Numbered from the stretch's first letter, positions 1 to 9,909 are shown. The stretch: DNA of 28,842 bases from Chara braunii (GCA_003427395.1 BFEA01000428.1:60920-89761), one strand, 5' to 3'. Notes: a model not told the origin generated them from the letters alone. Numbers and translations: made by a program.

Positions 1-39
1 AGCAAAAACGAAGGGGCGGGGGGGGAGGGGGGGGGGGAG

Positions 40-290
40 CCTGTGGGCGCGGAACGCGCCTTAGTCGCACAAGACCTCGACAAAAAAAAAGAAACCGGAG
101 ACGCGCCGTAGTCGCACGGGACCTTGACAAACAAGGCAGAACTGGAGACGCGCTGTAGCCGATGCTACCATAGGTCGAGACACCAACAAAAAACGTAGGG
201 CAACAATGAAGAGGCACGCCGTAGACGTGGCAGGGCGAAACTGGAGACGCGCCGTACTCGCACGGGACCTTGGCAACAAAAAGGAACCAC
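40..290. repeat. Degenerate tandem repeat (about 45-70 bp units)
   Basis: The phrase GGAGACGCGCCGTAGTCGCA followed by CGGGACCTTGACAA recurs in imperfect form near 50-85, 93-130, 140-180 and 238-280, separated by A-rich spacers. Unit length varies, so this is a decayed minisatellite and not a clean array. Confidence 0.6.
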
Positions 291-587
291 GCCGCAAGGG
301 GGCACAATACATGAGTTATGGAGGGTCCAGCGTCGTGACAAAAAAAATAAAAAAAGGTCTCAACACTAAAACAGAGAAAACGGACATGCGGGGGAAAAAA
401 AAAAAAAGACATCCGACAAAATATATCAGATTAAGAAAGAATATATGTTTTTTTTTTTCTTTTTTTTTCGGGTCTCTCAAGTTATTTCAGCCTGCGCATC
501 CACAACATCAAGCCTTCCCGATAAACATGAACGTTGACTGCTGCGGGCCAGCCCGGCACAAACGGCCACCATTTGCAACTTCATTTC

Positions 588-592
588 CACAC
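588..592. repeat. Target-site duplication, left copy
   Basis: CACAC directly precedes the TGTCGAGC start of the left LTR and matches the five bases after the right LTR. Confidence 0.65.
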
Positions 593-1062
593 TGTCGAGC
601 GCATCGGTCCTGCACCGCACGTAGCAGCGCGGGACCCTCTCGGCCGCCGCGTCACGCAGGAGTTGGAACAACCTCGACACGAACGCGCAAATGGAGCTTC
701 CTTAGGCCGCCTTGCCGAGTGCGCCAGCCATACCTCTCGTGAGCCCCTACGACAGGATAGGGCCTACGCGAGGCACAACTTACCTCCACCTTACGGGAGC
801 TGTCACCTCCTTTTGGTGGGCGTATCCCCGCCAAGCTACTTGTCCACAGTACGAAAGCTAATCAGTTGCAATCGCAGAGGTGGACCAGCCGAGGGCGTTT
901 TCTCGTTCGCTGTAGCATAGGGGGTACGAGCGGTAATATGCATATCGGGCCCGCTCGCGAACTGGCATCTTGGGCGGCTGAAGTCCCAAGCGCGGATCGT
1001 TGTCGGTCGACTAGGACGCATCCCACACACCACGCGCACACCACTTTACGAACATAAAAATA

Positions 1063-1088
1063 AAACGCACACACACACACACACACAT
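1063..1088. repeat. (CA)n microsatellite in the LTR
   Basis: Uninterrupted CA dinucleotides. The right-LTR counterpart (about 14031-14049) is shorter, so length differs between the two LTRs. Confidence 0.85.
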
Positions 1089-1179
1089 CGAACAACGCGA
1101 CAACACTCCTAGCCCCTTCAGTAGCCGTCCCATAATTTTTCGATGGGAAAATCGGATAGGCGTCGCGCGCGAGACTTAG

Positions 1180-1186
1180 TATAAAA
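1180..1186 (+). promoter_or_regulatory. TATA box-like motif on the plus strand of the 3' LTR
   Basis: TATAAAA sits in GC-rich DNA (TTAGTATAAAACCGCGCGG), a strong core-promoter look. It points opposite to the element's sense. The copy in the other LTR is at 14142-14148. Function is inferred only. Confidence 0.35.
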
Positions 1187-2062
1187 CCGCGCGGACGCAG
1201 GGCCTACTCATATCGACTCGCAATGCCAACGTATGCAAGCAGTCGCAATGATGGCGTACCATGTAGTACCCATACTCGCGCGCTCCTCATTAATCTCGAG
1301 GGTCGCATTCGACACTCAAGTGTCGGCTGACACGCGCCTTGAGGGTTAATCTCTTGACGTCGGACAACCGCCATGCGCAGTTGAAGACCACACACCCTCT
1401 TCTGCACCTTATGGAGAGCGGGTGGTACACAGGTCCACACCTGTGGTGGCAGTCGTTTCTTGCGGCCCTAGGGATGAGTCCTACCCCAGGCCTGGGCGAA
1501 AGTCAAGGGGTTTGACTTCGACGACAACCACGGACTACAACTTCCAACCATAAAAATCTCTAAAAAGCAAAGGACGAAAAAGGGTCTCCCTTTTTCTCTC
1601 AAGCCAGAATCTGGCTAACCCTTGCGCACGATTACAATAGGCTGCGCGCGTGCCCCAAACACATATAAATATATACATAGGTTTATTTATATAGGACGAT
1701 CACTTCTCACAGTCACAGTGGGACTCCTCTCAGCCATATATGTATGTAATCGCAGGAAGTCACATCCAGAGTCCGAACCACAAAACATACCTGCAATCAC
1801 ATCAAAGATACAACAAAGGCCCACGCACTACACGGGGTAAACTTCAACCATTCTCTATGCTCATACCCCTCGCTTTAGCCACAAAAATCTCACTCTTGTG
1901 CAACTCCCCAAAATAAATACTCAGTACTTTTGTTGGATGGCCACTCAATAAAGTCCGGGTGAAAACACAATGAAACAATTCAAACCACAGGGCTAAAGCC
2001 TTTAGGTTGAGTGGCAAGAGTGGATTGGAGTTGAATCGTAAACCGACGAATCGGCAACCGAC

Positions 2063-2102
2063 CTGTTATCAGTGATAACAGAAGATGATCCTCGTAGGAT
2101 CA
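2063..2102. repeat. Two adjacent perfect hairpins in the LTR
   Basis: CTGTTATCA-G-TGATAACAG (2063-2081) is a 9-bp perfect inverted repeat. TGATCCT-CGT-AGGATCA (2086-2102) is a 7-bp perfect stem with a 3-nt loop. Both recur in the right LTR near 15025-15064. Confidence 0.8.
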
Positions 2103-2370
2103 AGCTGAATCTAGTCCAAGTCCTGAATCAAGCGACCAAGAGGACATGTAACACAAGACAGGCCAACCCCCAAGCTAAACTCATAAGTGTATGAAAAATA
2201 CAACTCCATAACACATTCTCATCCAAGACCCTTCTAATAGACTAAACCTGAATCTACCTTTAAGCAGTGCCCAAAGCAAAGGTAGACCCTGGTATAATCT
2301 CCCCTATTCAGGGTGGATCGCGAGAATCGCCACCTGTCGAAATATAATCCAACCCCTCTAAATCAAGAAA

Positions 2371-2636
2371 ATTTCAGCAGCGCTTCCCGTAGGAAAAGTG
2401 TCTTTTCAGAATTTATATCAGCACAAATATGAAGCCAAAAATAGTCTTTGATTTTTCAAAGTTCAATTTTGTCTAACTCCCTGAATTAGCAAAAAATTGG
2501 GCAGCACTTTCTTTAAAAAAGGAGACTTTCCAGATTTTTACTAAGTCATATATGAACTTTAGACAAGTTGAACTTTGAAAAGTCAAGAATTGACTAACTT
2601 CCTGGATTTGTAGAAATTTCGGCAGCGCTTCCCGCA
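2371..2636. repeat. Triplicated GCAGCGCTTCCCG motif, about 120-bp spacing
   Basis: ATTTCAGCAGCGCTTCCCG (2371), ATTGGGCAGCACTTTC (2496) and ATTTCGGCAGCGCTTCCCG (2615) recur at 119-125 bp. The last two follow a shared GACTAACTTCCTG-like lead. The right LTR has the same three near 15333, 15458 and 15577. Role unknown. Confidence 0.75.
2450..2584. repeat. Long-arm inverted repeat in the LTR
   Basis: The arm at 2450-2466 (GATTTTTCAAAGTTCAA) is complementary to 2568-2584 (TTGAACTTTGAAAAGTC) with a single mismatch over 17 bp, enclosing about 101 bp. Transcripts could fold into a long stem. Right-LTR copy near 15412-15546. Confidence 0.8.
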
Positions 2637-2818
2637 GAGAAAGTGGCTTACCAAAATTTATAAAAAAACGAGTATAATAAAAAATCCCAGAAAATGCGAA
2701 AATTGACCTAAGACCTAACTATTATTTTTCTCTCGTCACCCCAAGTCAAACTTTGCAAACAATAGTTTGTAATCTCTCGATGCTTTAATCCCTTATACCC
2801 AGCTTACATAGGGCATAA

Positions 2819-3655
2819 AGTCAAGCCGTCCAATCTTATGGAACTTGCCTGACTCAATCATTGAGTATACACGAACAGGTTGCACAACTACTTCTCTCTT
2901 CCTTTTGGGCATATGACTAGGCCGTTCATCTTAGAACAAGGCTTAGTCGCCCAGAACTGTTTAATATCCATCTTATATATATATCTCTGAGCTTGGTGTT
3001 CAAAAGCTGGGCATAGGACTGAGCCGTTCATCTTAGAACAAGGCCCGGTCTGCCCAGGACTACCTTCAATTATACTCTTAAATTCTTAATTATACTCTCT
3101 TCATTTTATAATAAGCTATAGCCAGGCCGTCCAATCTTATGGAACCCATGCCTGGCTAGCCTGTTCATACATAGGATAGTATAGAATATAGCCAAAATAT
3201 AACCCTTTTGGGTTCCAGCATGTGCGAGGCATTGGGCCAGACCGTTCAATCTTATGGACCACATCTGGTCCTTCGCTAGGTTCGTTTCTCTTTGATCTAC
3301 TGTTTGCGGCATGAGTCCAAGGCCGTCCGATCTTATGGACATGCCCTGGCCTCAGCGAGAATTATACCCCCTAAAAAAAAAACAGGGAGAGGCCGAGCCA
3401 TTCAATCTTATGGACTTGCCTAGACCTCCTCGCTCAGAAACAAATAAAACAGAATAAACCCCAATCAAACATGGCCACCAAATCCTCCAATCTTATGGTA
3501 GAGACTTGGCTCCTGAAAAATCAGCCACAGTCAAACCCTCACAATTCATAGCAATCAGACTGTCCAATCTTATGGAACTGGTCTGACTCTCCATTCAATT
3601 CAAAAATAAAACACAGCGGTCAGACCGTCCAATTTTATGGAACTGGTCTGACCCG
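2819..3655 (-). repeat. Array of ten stem-loops, 3' LTR copy
   Basis: Ten units share the centre GTCCAATCTTATGGAAC, two of them in a shortened form (GTTCATCTTAGAAC), and each is flanked by arms that pair with each other. Unit spans: 2819-2854, 2907-2952, 3007-3057, 3115-3160, 3234-3271, 3313-3353, 3389-3428, 3473-3513, 3555-3586, 3617-3655. Arm sequences differ between units (for example GGTCAGACC/GGTCTGACC in the last and GCCAGGC/GCCTGGC in the fourth) yet stay complementary. The centre itself contains TCCA...TGGA, extending the stem. No coding frame explains it. Confidence 0.9.
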
Positions 3656-4441
3656 ATAGGACCCTGTCAGCCTCAGGCAAAACCATTTTTCACCCACCCT
3701 TCCCCCCAGATGCAATCCCCCTCTGTTCACAATCTGCCTTCATGCAATCAACAAAACTAAAACTGAGATTGCACAGACATTCCTTTACTTTATCTGAGTC
3801 ATGTCGTGAAAATCAAACCAAAAAGTCAAAGTGAGATGTATGCCGTATACTCAGTAAAAACACAACAGGCAGTATAGATAGGGGCTATACCTGGGTTTAT
3901 AGAGGGAAATCAACAATTACCTTTCAGGTCCTTGCCTCTAGAACTTCTCCTGAGTTCCGGCAGAGCTCCCGCAATCGGTGGGTTGACTCCCCACAGAGTC
4001 TTGTGGCGGTCTTATGGGTTGCAACCCCGCCTGCCGCCTTCCTCTCAGAACAGGATTAGACTTAGATTTAGAGAGGCAGAAAGAGGGGTTTCAGACTCTC
4101 GAGATACAGGAGAAGGACAACTCAACTCCCAAGAAGAGGGCCTTGATACCTTCACTCGCCTTAGGGCCCCGCAATGGCAGCCAAAACGCACCGTCGTTGG
4201 TCACTGAAGTCAAAACACCAACTGTTGACTGTTGGCCCCCTGATGATCCTCCCGATCGCAGCAGTAACCCTTCTTACAGCTCAACCACTCCACCGTACAC
4301 CCCTCCCTACGCAGTCCAAACACTTCTCTCATGCCATACGTGCACTTCTCGGGGTCCAACTGCATTCACACAGCGCGGAACAGCCGTGCTTAAGGCAGCG
4401 CAACAGTCCGTAGTGGCTCATCTATCGCTGCTGTAGCACGG

Positions 4442-5284
4442 TCAGCNAGGGTAGGCCGCATANCCCATAGCAAAAGCAGCAAAGAGTGNTGTGGTTTCGC
4501 AGCTTGCCCCTCTCCCCGTGCTACTCCGTGCCGCAGAATGAGCAGCGCCCAGGCTACAATTGAGCCTACGGTCCTGCGGCTGTNTCTGGCTGCTTGTATA
4601 ACAGACTGCGGGATGCCTCAGCCTGTAGGCCAGTTCAACAACCGCTACAGCAGGCAACGCCGTCGAAGCAAGCAACCTAATGCCCAACAGCGGATCCACA
4701 ACTGAGAGCAGCCCTGCNGCAAGNTGAGCTCTAGTNTGACCATCGTACGTAAGCATGCGACCGCCAAGCTGCTNATNTTTAGCAATCAGCCTAACTTCCA
4801 CAGNCTGCCCCCCGTCCCTGTTGCACAGCAGATGCCCGTGACCCGGCCCTGCGGTAGTGAGTNGTCCCCAGTAGTATGNTGCCTTCCGCTGCAAAGCAGC
4901 TGACCNCGGCTTACATCCTCCCCTGTCGAACTGACAACACCCAACGAGCCTTCCTCTTAGAGTCGACCGGATGCCCCTACTCGAACTCCTCGGCAACCGA
5001 GGTACGTACTTCACCCCCCCCCTTTTCTGTATGAACTGCAACCGCTGCCTCTTCTGCCTGCGATTCGGTCGACAACATTCATCCCAATCTACGGTCCTCT
5101 TCTGCCAGTACACAGCGGGATGCACTGTGTTTCCAGCCGTTGCCTGCAGATAGGCCGAACAAGGCCGCTTCACAATGGGGTGAGCTGCGCTCCGCCCACA
5201 GGTGGTCTTCAATCCACAACAGGCTACCCATCTTACCTGTCGGCGCTGTCCCCCATATGAGCCAAATCGAAATGAATCTCCCAC
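4442..5284 (-). CDS. LTR-encoded 280-codon open frame, 3' LTR
   Basis: A 280-codon frame beginning with ATG runs on the element's sense strand, starting about 66 nt inside the LTR's 5' edge. The product would be rich in Arg, Cys, Gly and Ala. I recognise no domain, signal peptide or clear membrane segment. Fifteen or so N calls interrupt the last 155 codons. Codon-level evidence for selection is not available, because the copy in the other LTR is nearly identical and GC-rich DNA can stay open by chance. Treat as hypothetical. Confidence 0.25.
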   Translation of the reverse strand: MGDSFRFGSYGGQRRQVRWVACCGLKTTCGRSAAHPIVKRPCSAYLQATAGNTVHPAVYWQKRTVDWDECCRPNRRQKRQRLQFIQKRGGVKYVPRLPRSSSRGIRSTLRGRLVGCCQFDRGGCKPXSAALQRKAXYYWGXLTTAGPGHGHLLCNRDGGQXVEVRLIAKXXQLGGRMLTYDGXTRAXLXAGLLSVVDPLLGIRLLASTALPAVAVVELAYRLRHPAVCYTSSQXQPQDRRLNCSLGAAHSAARSSTGRGASCETTXLFAAFAMXYAAYPX

Positions 5285-5350
5285 TAAAACGTGGAAAGAT
5301 ACGTCACCACCTTAGAAGCACCCCCCCCCCTACCTTCGGCCGTGGCTCCA

Positions 5351-6303
5351 CGCAGTCCAACCTCTTACTAACTTCTATTCTGCTAACCCTTCACCGATTC
5401 TGACTGCCTAATCGGGGTCGCCACCCCACAAAATGCACGATCTGACTCCTCCCTCTCCCGTTTTCGTTAGAAAACAGGCGCGATCTCTGTCCCCTCAAAT
5501 CTATTCTCCTCCATTCTCGCCATATCCACGCAGCCCCTGTTCTACCTAACTCTAATCCTGATAGACTAAACCCAAAACTAACTATCCCATCGAAATCGCC
5601 CTGTCAAGAAACCCCAGAATCGGGTCTCCCCTCGCCCGAAACCATCAGAAAACAGGAAAGCTACTCGATTCTTCCTTCCACCATATCCCCTCTCCGCCAT
5701 AACTCCGCGCAGCTCGTTTTTCTTCTCTCTCCAAACTTACTAATCCATTACTAAATCTAACTACATACTCGACTTTGCCTTCCCAACAAACCCCCACTTT
5801 GATTCCCACCCCACCTGATTCCGTTGGGAATCACACGAACCACCTTACCTTGGCTGCGCCCCGCTTGTTCACTTGTTTTCCCCACCGTGCATGCACCTGG
5901 CACGGAATCGCGCCCCCATTCATCCCTTTTTCCTACGTCCCTTACCTCCCTTCGACTACCACCCTCCGTGCCGATCCTCGAATGTGCCCAGAGCCTACCT
6001 CCCGTCCGGGTTCATCCCCTTCTTTCCGCGCCACTTTCTACCTTGCTCCCCGGCGCCCTGCTCTGCTCCGCTGTACTTCGTCTCGCTACTCTAGTTCAGC
6101 GCCCGCCGTTTGCCCTGCTCGTCTTCTCCTCACTTCGTCTCTCTCCCCTCTCTCTCTCACTTCGAACCTACCCGGCCCCCCCTTTCATCCTGGTTCGTTC
6201 GCTGTCCCCACCGCGACCGACTGTACGGCGCCCGGCCTACAGCGTCGGCTGCTAACGCAGCTTCCTCCAGCGAGCGCTCCTTCTGGAGCAGAACAACGGA
6301 AGT
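5351..6303. other. Internal region next to the 3' LTR, pyrimidine-rich, no gene
   Basis: The plus strand is strongly C/T-rich, hence purine-rich on the element's sense strand. The expected polypurine tract beside the 3' LTR is weak (sense GTAAGAGGTTGG, about 5357-5368). Three loosely similar segments start near 5349, 5531 and 5704 (CCACGCAG / CCACGCAG / CCGCGCAG, then C/T-rich DNA with ACTAA-like blocks). Plus-strand frames at 5775-6305 look like composition artefacts (Pro/Ser/Leu-rich) and are not called. Confidence 0.55.
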
Positions 6304-6319
6304 AAAAAAAAAAAAAAAA
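6304..6319 (-). terminator. T16 run following the U6-like sequence
   Basis: Sixteen A on the plus strand, so T16 on the strand of the U6 relic, placed where a pol III terminator would be. It could equally be the poly(A) tail of something inserted on the plus strand. Confidence 0.45.
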
Positions 6320-6424
6320 TGCCAGAGCGCCCCGGCTCTCCCCGTTTTATGTGTGTCGTCCTTGCACGGGGGCCATGCTAACCTTCTCTGAATCGTTCCA
6401 ATTTTAACAGATGTCCCGAAGGAC
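6320..6424 (-). pseudogene. U6: U6 spliceosomal snRNA-derived sequence
   Basis: Read on the minus strand from 6424, the sequence follows plant U6 for about 75 nt: GTCCTTCGGGACATC, then TAAAATTGGAACGAT, then TTAGCATGGCCCC and CAAGGACGACACACATAAA. Loss of one base on each side of the first TTCG hairpin keeps that hairpin paired. The catalytic ACAGAGA box reads TCAGAGA, and the 3' third is replaced by a GC-rich stem (AGAGC...GCTCT) before 16 T. I see no TATA box at the usual -30 position. A functional U6 gene is therefore unlikely; a retrotransposed or decayed copy carried by the element is more likely. Confidence 0.88.
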
Positions 6425-7846
6425 CGGGCCGGGGCAAAGGCCGTTCGACCCTTCTAACCCCCGCCCGGTTAATAGCGCATCCGGCCTCACTGGCGTCCGG
6501 GTTCATCCCCGGCCTTTCACACCACGCAATGAGACGACATCCAACACTCCGATAGCCCTCAGCCGGGGCACCGCGTCCCAACCTAAAACAGGGCCGCGAA
6601 TAGTAAATAACTAAAAAAAAAAAAAACAAAGACCAAATAAAACTTCAGTAATAAAAACCCGTAAGCGGGGTGCGGGGACGGCTAAAGCTTCACTGGTCCC
6701 GTGGACCGTCCTGTTACCGCTCCTGTTAGCAAAACCAGGGGGAGATAGTCCCGTCGGGCCCTCAATCCCCTCAGTTTCCTCCATGGCGCCCAGCCGCTGC
6801 TGCGCCGTCGCCCGCCCGTCTCGATCCCAGAACCCCGACAGTAACAGTTTAGTGTCGCAACCTATAGGGCTAAGCCCAAGCCTTTACCAACTCCACCCGA
6901 AACTCCATATAAGGTGATATGGCGTGGTCGTTCAGGGCCGCGAAAACGCCCCGCGCCACTCCTTAGCCTGCGCCTACGCGCATGGTCGCCGAAAGTCCGC
7001 GTCGGCCTACCCAGACCGTGTCATGGCCGCCCCCGCGGGCCATCCTACGTCGCCCCATTTACCGCACGAAGTCGCGCCGTCGTTGCCGATATCGTCGTCG
7101 GGGTCGATCTCCGCACGCGCACTCACCTCGGTCAGACGTACCAATCAAAAGAAAATATCCCTAATTCCTGCTTAAAAAATAAATAAATATTAATAATATC
7201 GTTAAACAGAACGGTCGGTGTTTGCGCCGGCTTTATGATCAACAACAAAGAGAATCACGCGCGCCTTAAACCTGCGCGCCCACGCACTATTCACTCTAGT
7301 CAACCACCCTGTCAACGTAAGTCACAGACGCAGTCGCGCCTAGCGCGGTATACTTAAACCTTAAACCAAACCTATTTTCTGCCGCTTGCAAAAACCAGGG
7401 CGGATACCCTTGGAAGGGTATTCGTGCCGACAGCTTACCGGACTACATTGAGCGACGTCCCCGTCGCTTCGCCAAATCAGAAAGCTATGAATTTGCACGT
7501 ACTCCAAATGCTGACGAAAAGGGAACCAATCCGATTAGCCGAGAGACTCAAGTTCGAGGCCTCCAACAATCTATGCCCACATAACTATATGCCGCCAGGG
7601 TTTTAACTTGGGTCCCCATTGTCCTGACGCTAGGACACCGGTGTATTACGCGTCAATACTACAGCATAAGTTCCAAAGGCCACCTCAAACTGTGCTCTCC
7701 CCTTTGTCCTAGACAAACGCCGGCCTCTTGTTGAGTGTCCCGGCTATACTCTATCTCGCAAGCAGAGTCATACCCAGGGGACGTGGGCCTTAAATGAGAC
7801 CTCAGAAGGCACTCTCGCCTCCCTCGCAAAAATTCTCAGAATCAAA

Positions 7847-7885
7847 CATATATATATGTATATATATATATATATATATATACAT
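7847..7885. repeat. (TA)n microsatellite
   Basis: About 39 bp of alternating T and A with one TGTA interruption. Confidence 0.9.
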
Positions 7886-8769
7886 AAATCTCCTCTCAGC
7901 TCTTTCTGCAGTCTAGTACAGAAACGCTAGGTCTTCATCCTGGCCCGCCATAGTCTGGTTGATCGAGCCAGATCTACGGCCTGCTGCATTGTTATCTTAA
8001 CGACAGTTCCTTCGTTAATTATGCAATAATAGGTTTTCTCCTGATAAGCATTCAATCAGGACTACCCAAAGTCTCGACTCATGTCCCCCGCCATCCCACC
8101 TGAGTAATTTCCCTGGGACGTGCATAACCCCTCAAACTCTTACCCCGTTGGTAGACGTGGGTCCGCAGCCAGGTTGTGCTGGCTTGCAGTCATCCAATAG
8201 GGGTTGCGCCCTAGATGTGCTAACCTTTACCGTTTAGCTTGATATTCCTCAACATGCCTTGGGATTAGCACAAGTGTTTGACCGGTGGGTCGCAAAACAG
8301 ACCACAGGCCCACTGTGGGACTAAGCAGGGGTCTGTCTCACTTTAAAGGCGTTTACCAGTTCCCTACGGGACAACATAGGAAACCTGGCCCCTTTTCACA
8401 ATCAGAAACAGATTCACCGCCAGACTCATACACAAGGTCGTGGCCTACTGACATGATCAGAGATAGCAGCCCACACATCCCACGACATCTTAATGCACTG
8501 ACTTGCGACCTTTTCAGTTCCACCAATGATCCAATCTGTAATTCTGGTTCCTCTCGTCAGGCTTTATCAACTCAAGCACTGCTTACCATGCCCTTAGATC
8601 TGTTAACCACCTTTCACACGAAGGAGGTCTCTCTCAATAGGTCTCCCAGCCATCCCTCTTTTTCTAGGATGAACTATCACACGACCCCTTTTTAAAACGC
8701 CTTCCTTCTGGCGACGAGTCCTTCCGATAAACAACACTACCACCTCCCTTAATCTAAAGGTGTCTCCAT

Positions 8770-8895
8770 CACAAAACAACTCAACCCGAGAGGCCTACTT
8801 GTGGGTCCTCTCCACAATTCAACCACAAAACAACTCAACTAAGGGACCTGCTTATGAGTCTTTTTTACAATTTAATCATAAAACAACCGGCATGG
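8770..8895. repeat. 54-bp imperfect tandem repeat, about 2.3 copies
   Basis: CACAAAACAACTCAAC begins at 8770 and 8824, and a partial copy (ATAAAACAACCGG) starts near 8878. The units also share CTTNTGNGTC and ACAATTTAA-like parts. Confidence 0.75.
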
Positions 8896-9909
8896 TAAGT
8901 ACTCGAGTCTCAAAGACTCGCAAAAATCACTTGGGGTTCTCACGCTTTCACAACAACAGACTGCGATCCCTCTCCTTATACTCGGCCCCGTCCTGCCCGT
9001 AGGCAGGCTGCACGAGTATACCGAAGAGTAGACAGTTCACATTCATTCATTCTCACGAAATTCACACAACTCATGAGATGTTTCTGATGCATCTCTCACA
9101 CGAAATCATCATACATCAGGATAAAACCACACATGTGAGAGTGATTGTGATCGTCATATACAAAGAGTAGTCTCGGATAAAAGCCTCAACTCAATATACA
9201 CGCAGGGGTGCAATGCCCCAACTCAAACACGAACCAAATGGTCTCGAATTACATATATACAATCAGAGTTGAACAATCTCAACTCAAACCGGCCCCGGTA
9301 TCACACAAGAACAAATGCGGCCTCCCTGGCCAAAGGCAAAAGCTAAAACATCTGCGACCAGGACATAGCCATACCTCTCGAGTCAGCGGGGCCCAAGTAA
9401 TTCAAGACATATCTAGATATCTTAGGACAGGTAAGACTAAAAGTCATTCATACACAAGCCTTACAACTGCCTTCCTAGGCTAGAGAGCCTATCTCCCACA
9501 TGTTGAGGTTTCTTCCCGAGCCTCTCCTACCACTCACACCTATACAACCATTCAGGCCTAGACACGACGTAGGTCCCATATCTTCCTCTCTTAGTCAATA
9601 GGCCTAGTAGAACAGACCCTTATTTCGTAACGACGCCCTCAGGGTCACTCCGTGCTCCATCCACTTGGGACATTCCAATAGCATGACGTGAGGCAGACCT
9701 AACATACCCCATATATACAGTTATTCTATTGGAGTTCCTCCTGCCTACAACTCGAGCTACCTAACCGGACCATTATTACAAAAATCCCTCCCCTCTCTAC
9801 GTTGTGCCTATCTACAACAGCTATACGATTGGGATTTCTCGCTTGCATTTACAGTCTGCTTAAATTTCCAGGCCCTTCTCACACAAACCCTTCTCCTTCA
9901 CAACTACAT

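Larger units (their letters stand above)
1..592. other. Left flank of the retrotransposon, no gene
   Basis: GC-rich DNA that opens with G runs, followed by a degenerate tandem motif and then A/T homopolymers around 395-470. Open frames here are short, overlap on both strands and are rich in homopolymer-encoded residues, so I call no gene. It ends at the CACAC target-site copy that precedes the LTR. Confidence 0.6.
593..5350 (-). repeat. 3' LTR (left copy)
   Basis: In plus-strand reading it begins TGTCGAGC and ends GGCTCCA, giving TG...CA termini; element sense is minus. It contains, left to right, a CA microsatellite (about 1065-1087), a plus-strand TATAAAA, perfect hairpins (2063-2102), a triplicated motif (2371-2636), a ten-unit stem-loop array (2819-3655) and a 280-codon minus-strand frame (4442-5284). 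At about 4.76 kb it is very long for an LTR. Scattered N calls lie between 4447 and 4906. Confidence 0.88.
6425..9909. other. Internal non-coding region where pol would be expected
   Basis: In a complete element of this orientation the protease, reverse transcriptase, RNase H and integrase would lie downstream of gag, between 9909 and 5351. Frames here are short, mostly on the wrong strand, and show no YXDD, DTGA, HHCC or DDE pattern. Visible instead are an A14 run (6613-6626), a perfect hairpin ATACCCTT-GG-AAGGGTAT (7404-7421), an AT microsatellite and a 54-bp tandem repeat. CGTCCGGGTTCATCCCC occurs near both 6003 and 6494. Confidence 0.65.

Noticed and set aside
2328-2341. A nested LTR/PBS junction (CGCCACCTGTCGA inside the LTR)
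   Set aside because: It resembles the PBS-LTR joint at 13551-13563, but upstream bases do not match a tRNA 3' end that I can name, and no second boundary was found.
2819-3655. CRISPR array
   Set aside because: Regular spacing and a constant centre invite the idea, but repeats are short with variable paired arms, the spacers are not uniform, there are no cas genes, and the setting is a eukaryotic LTR.
5775-6391. Plus-strand frames of 93-176 codons
   Set aside because: Overlapping in all frames, C/T-rich composition giving Pro/Ser/Leu-rich peptides, wrong strand for the element.
6320-6424. Functional U6 snRNA gene
   Set aside because: Altered ACAGAGA box, replaced 3' domain and no visible TATA or upstream element.
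7600-8260. tRNA or rRNA fragment
   Set aside because: A few tRNA-like words occur but no cloverleaf or conserved rRNA block could be traced.
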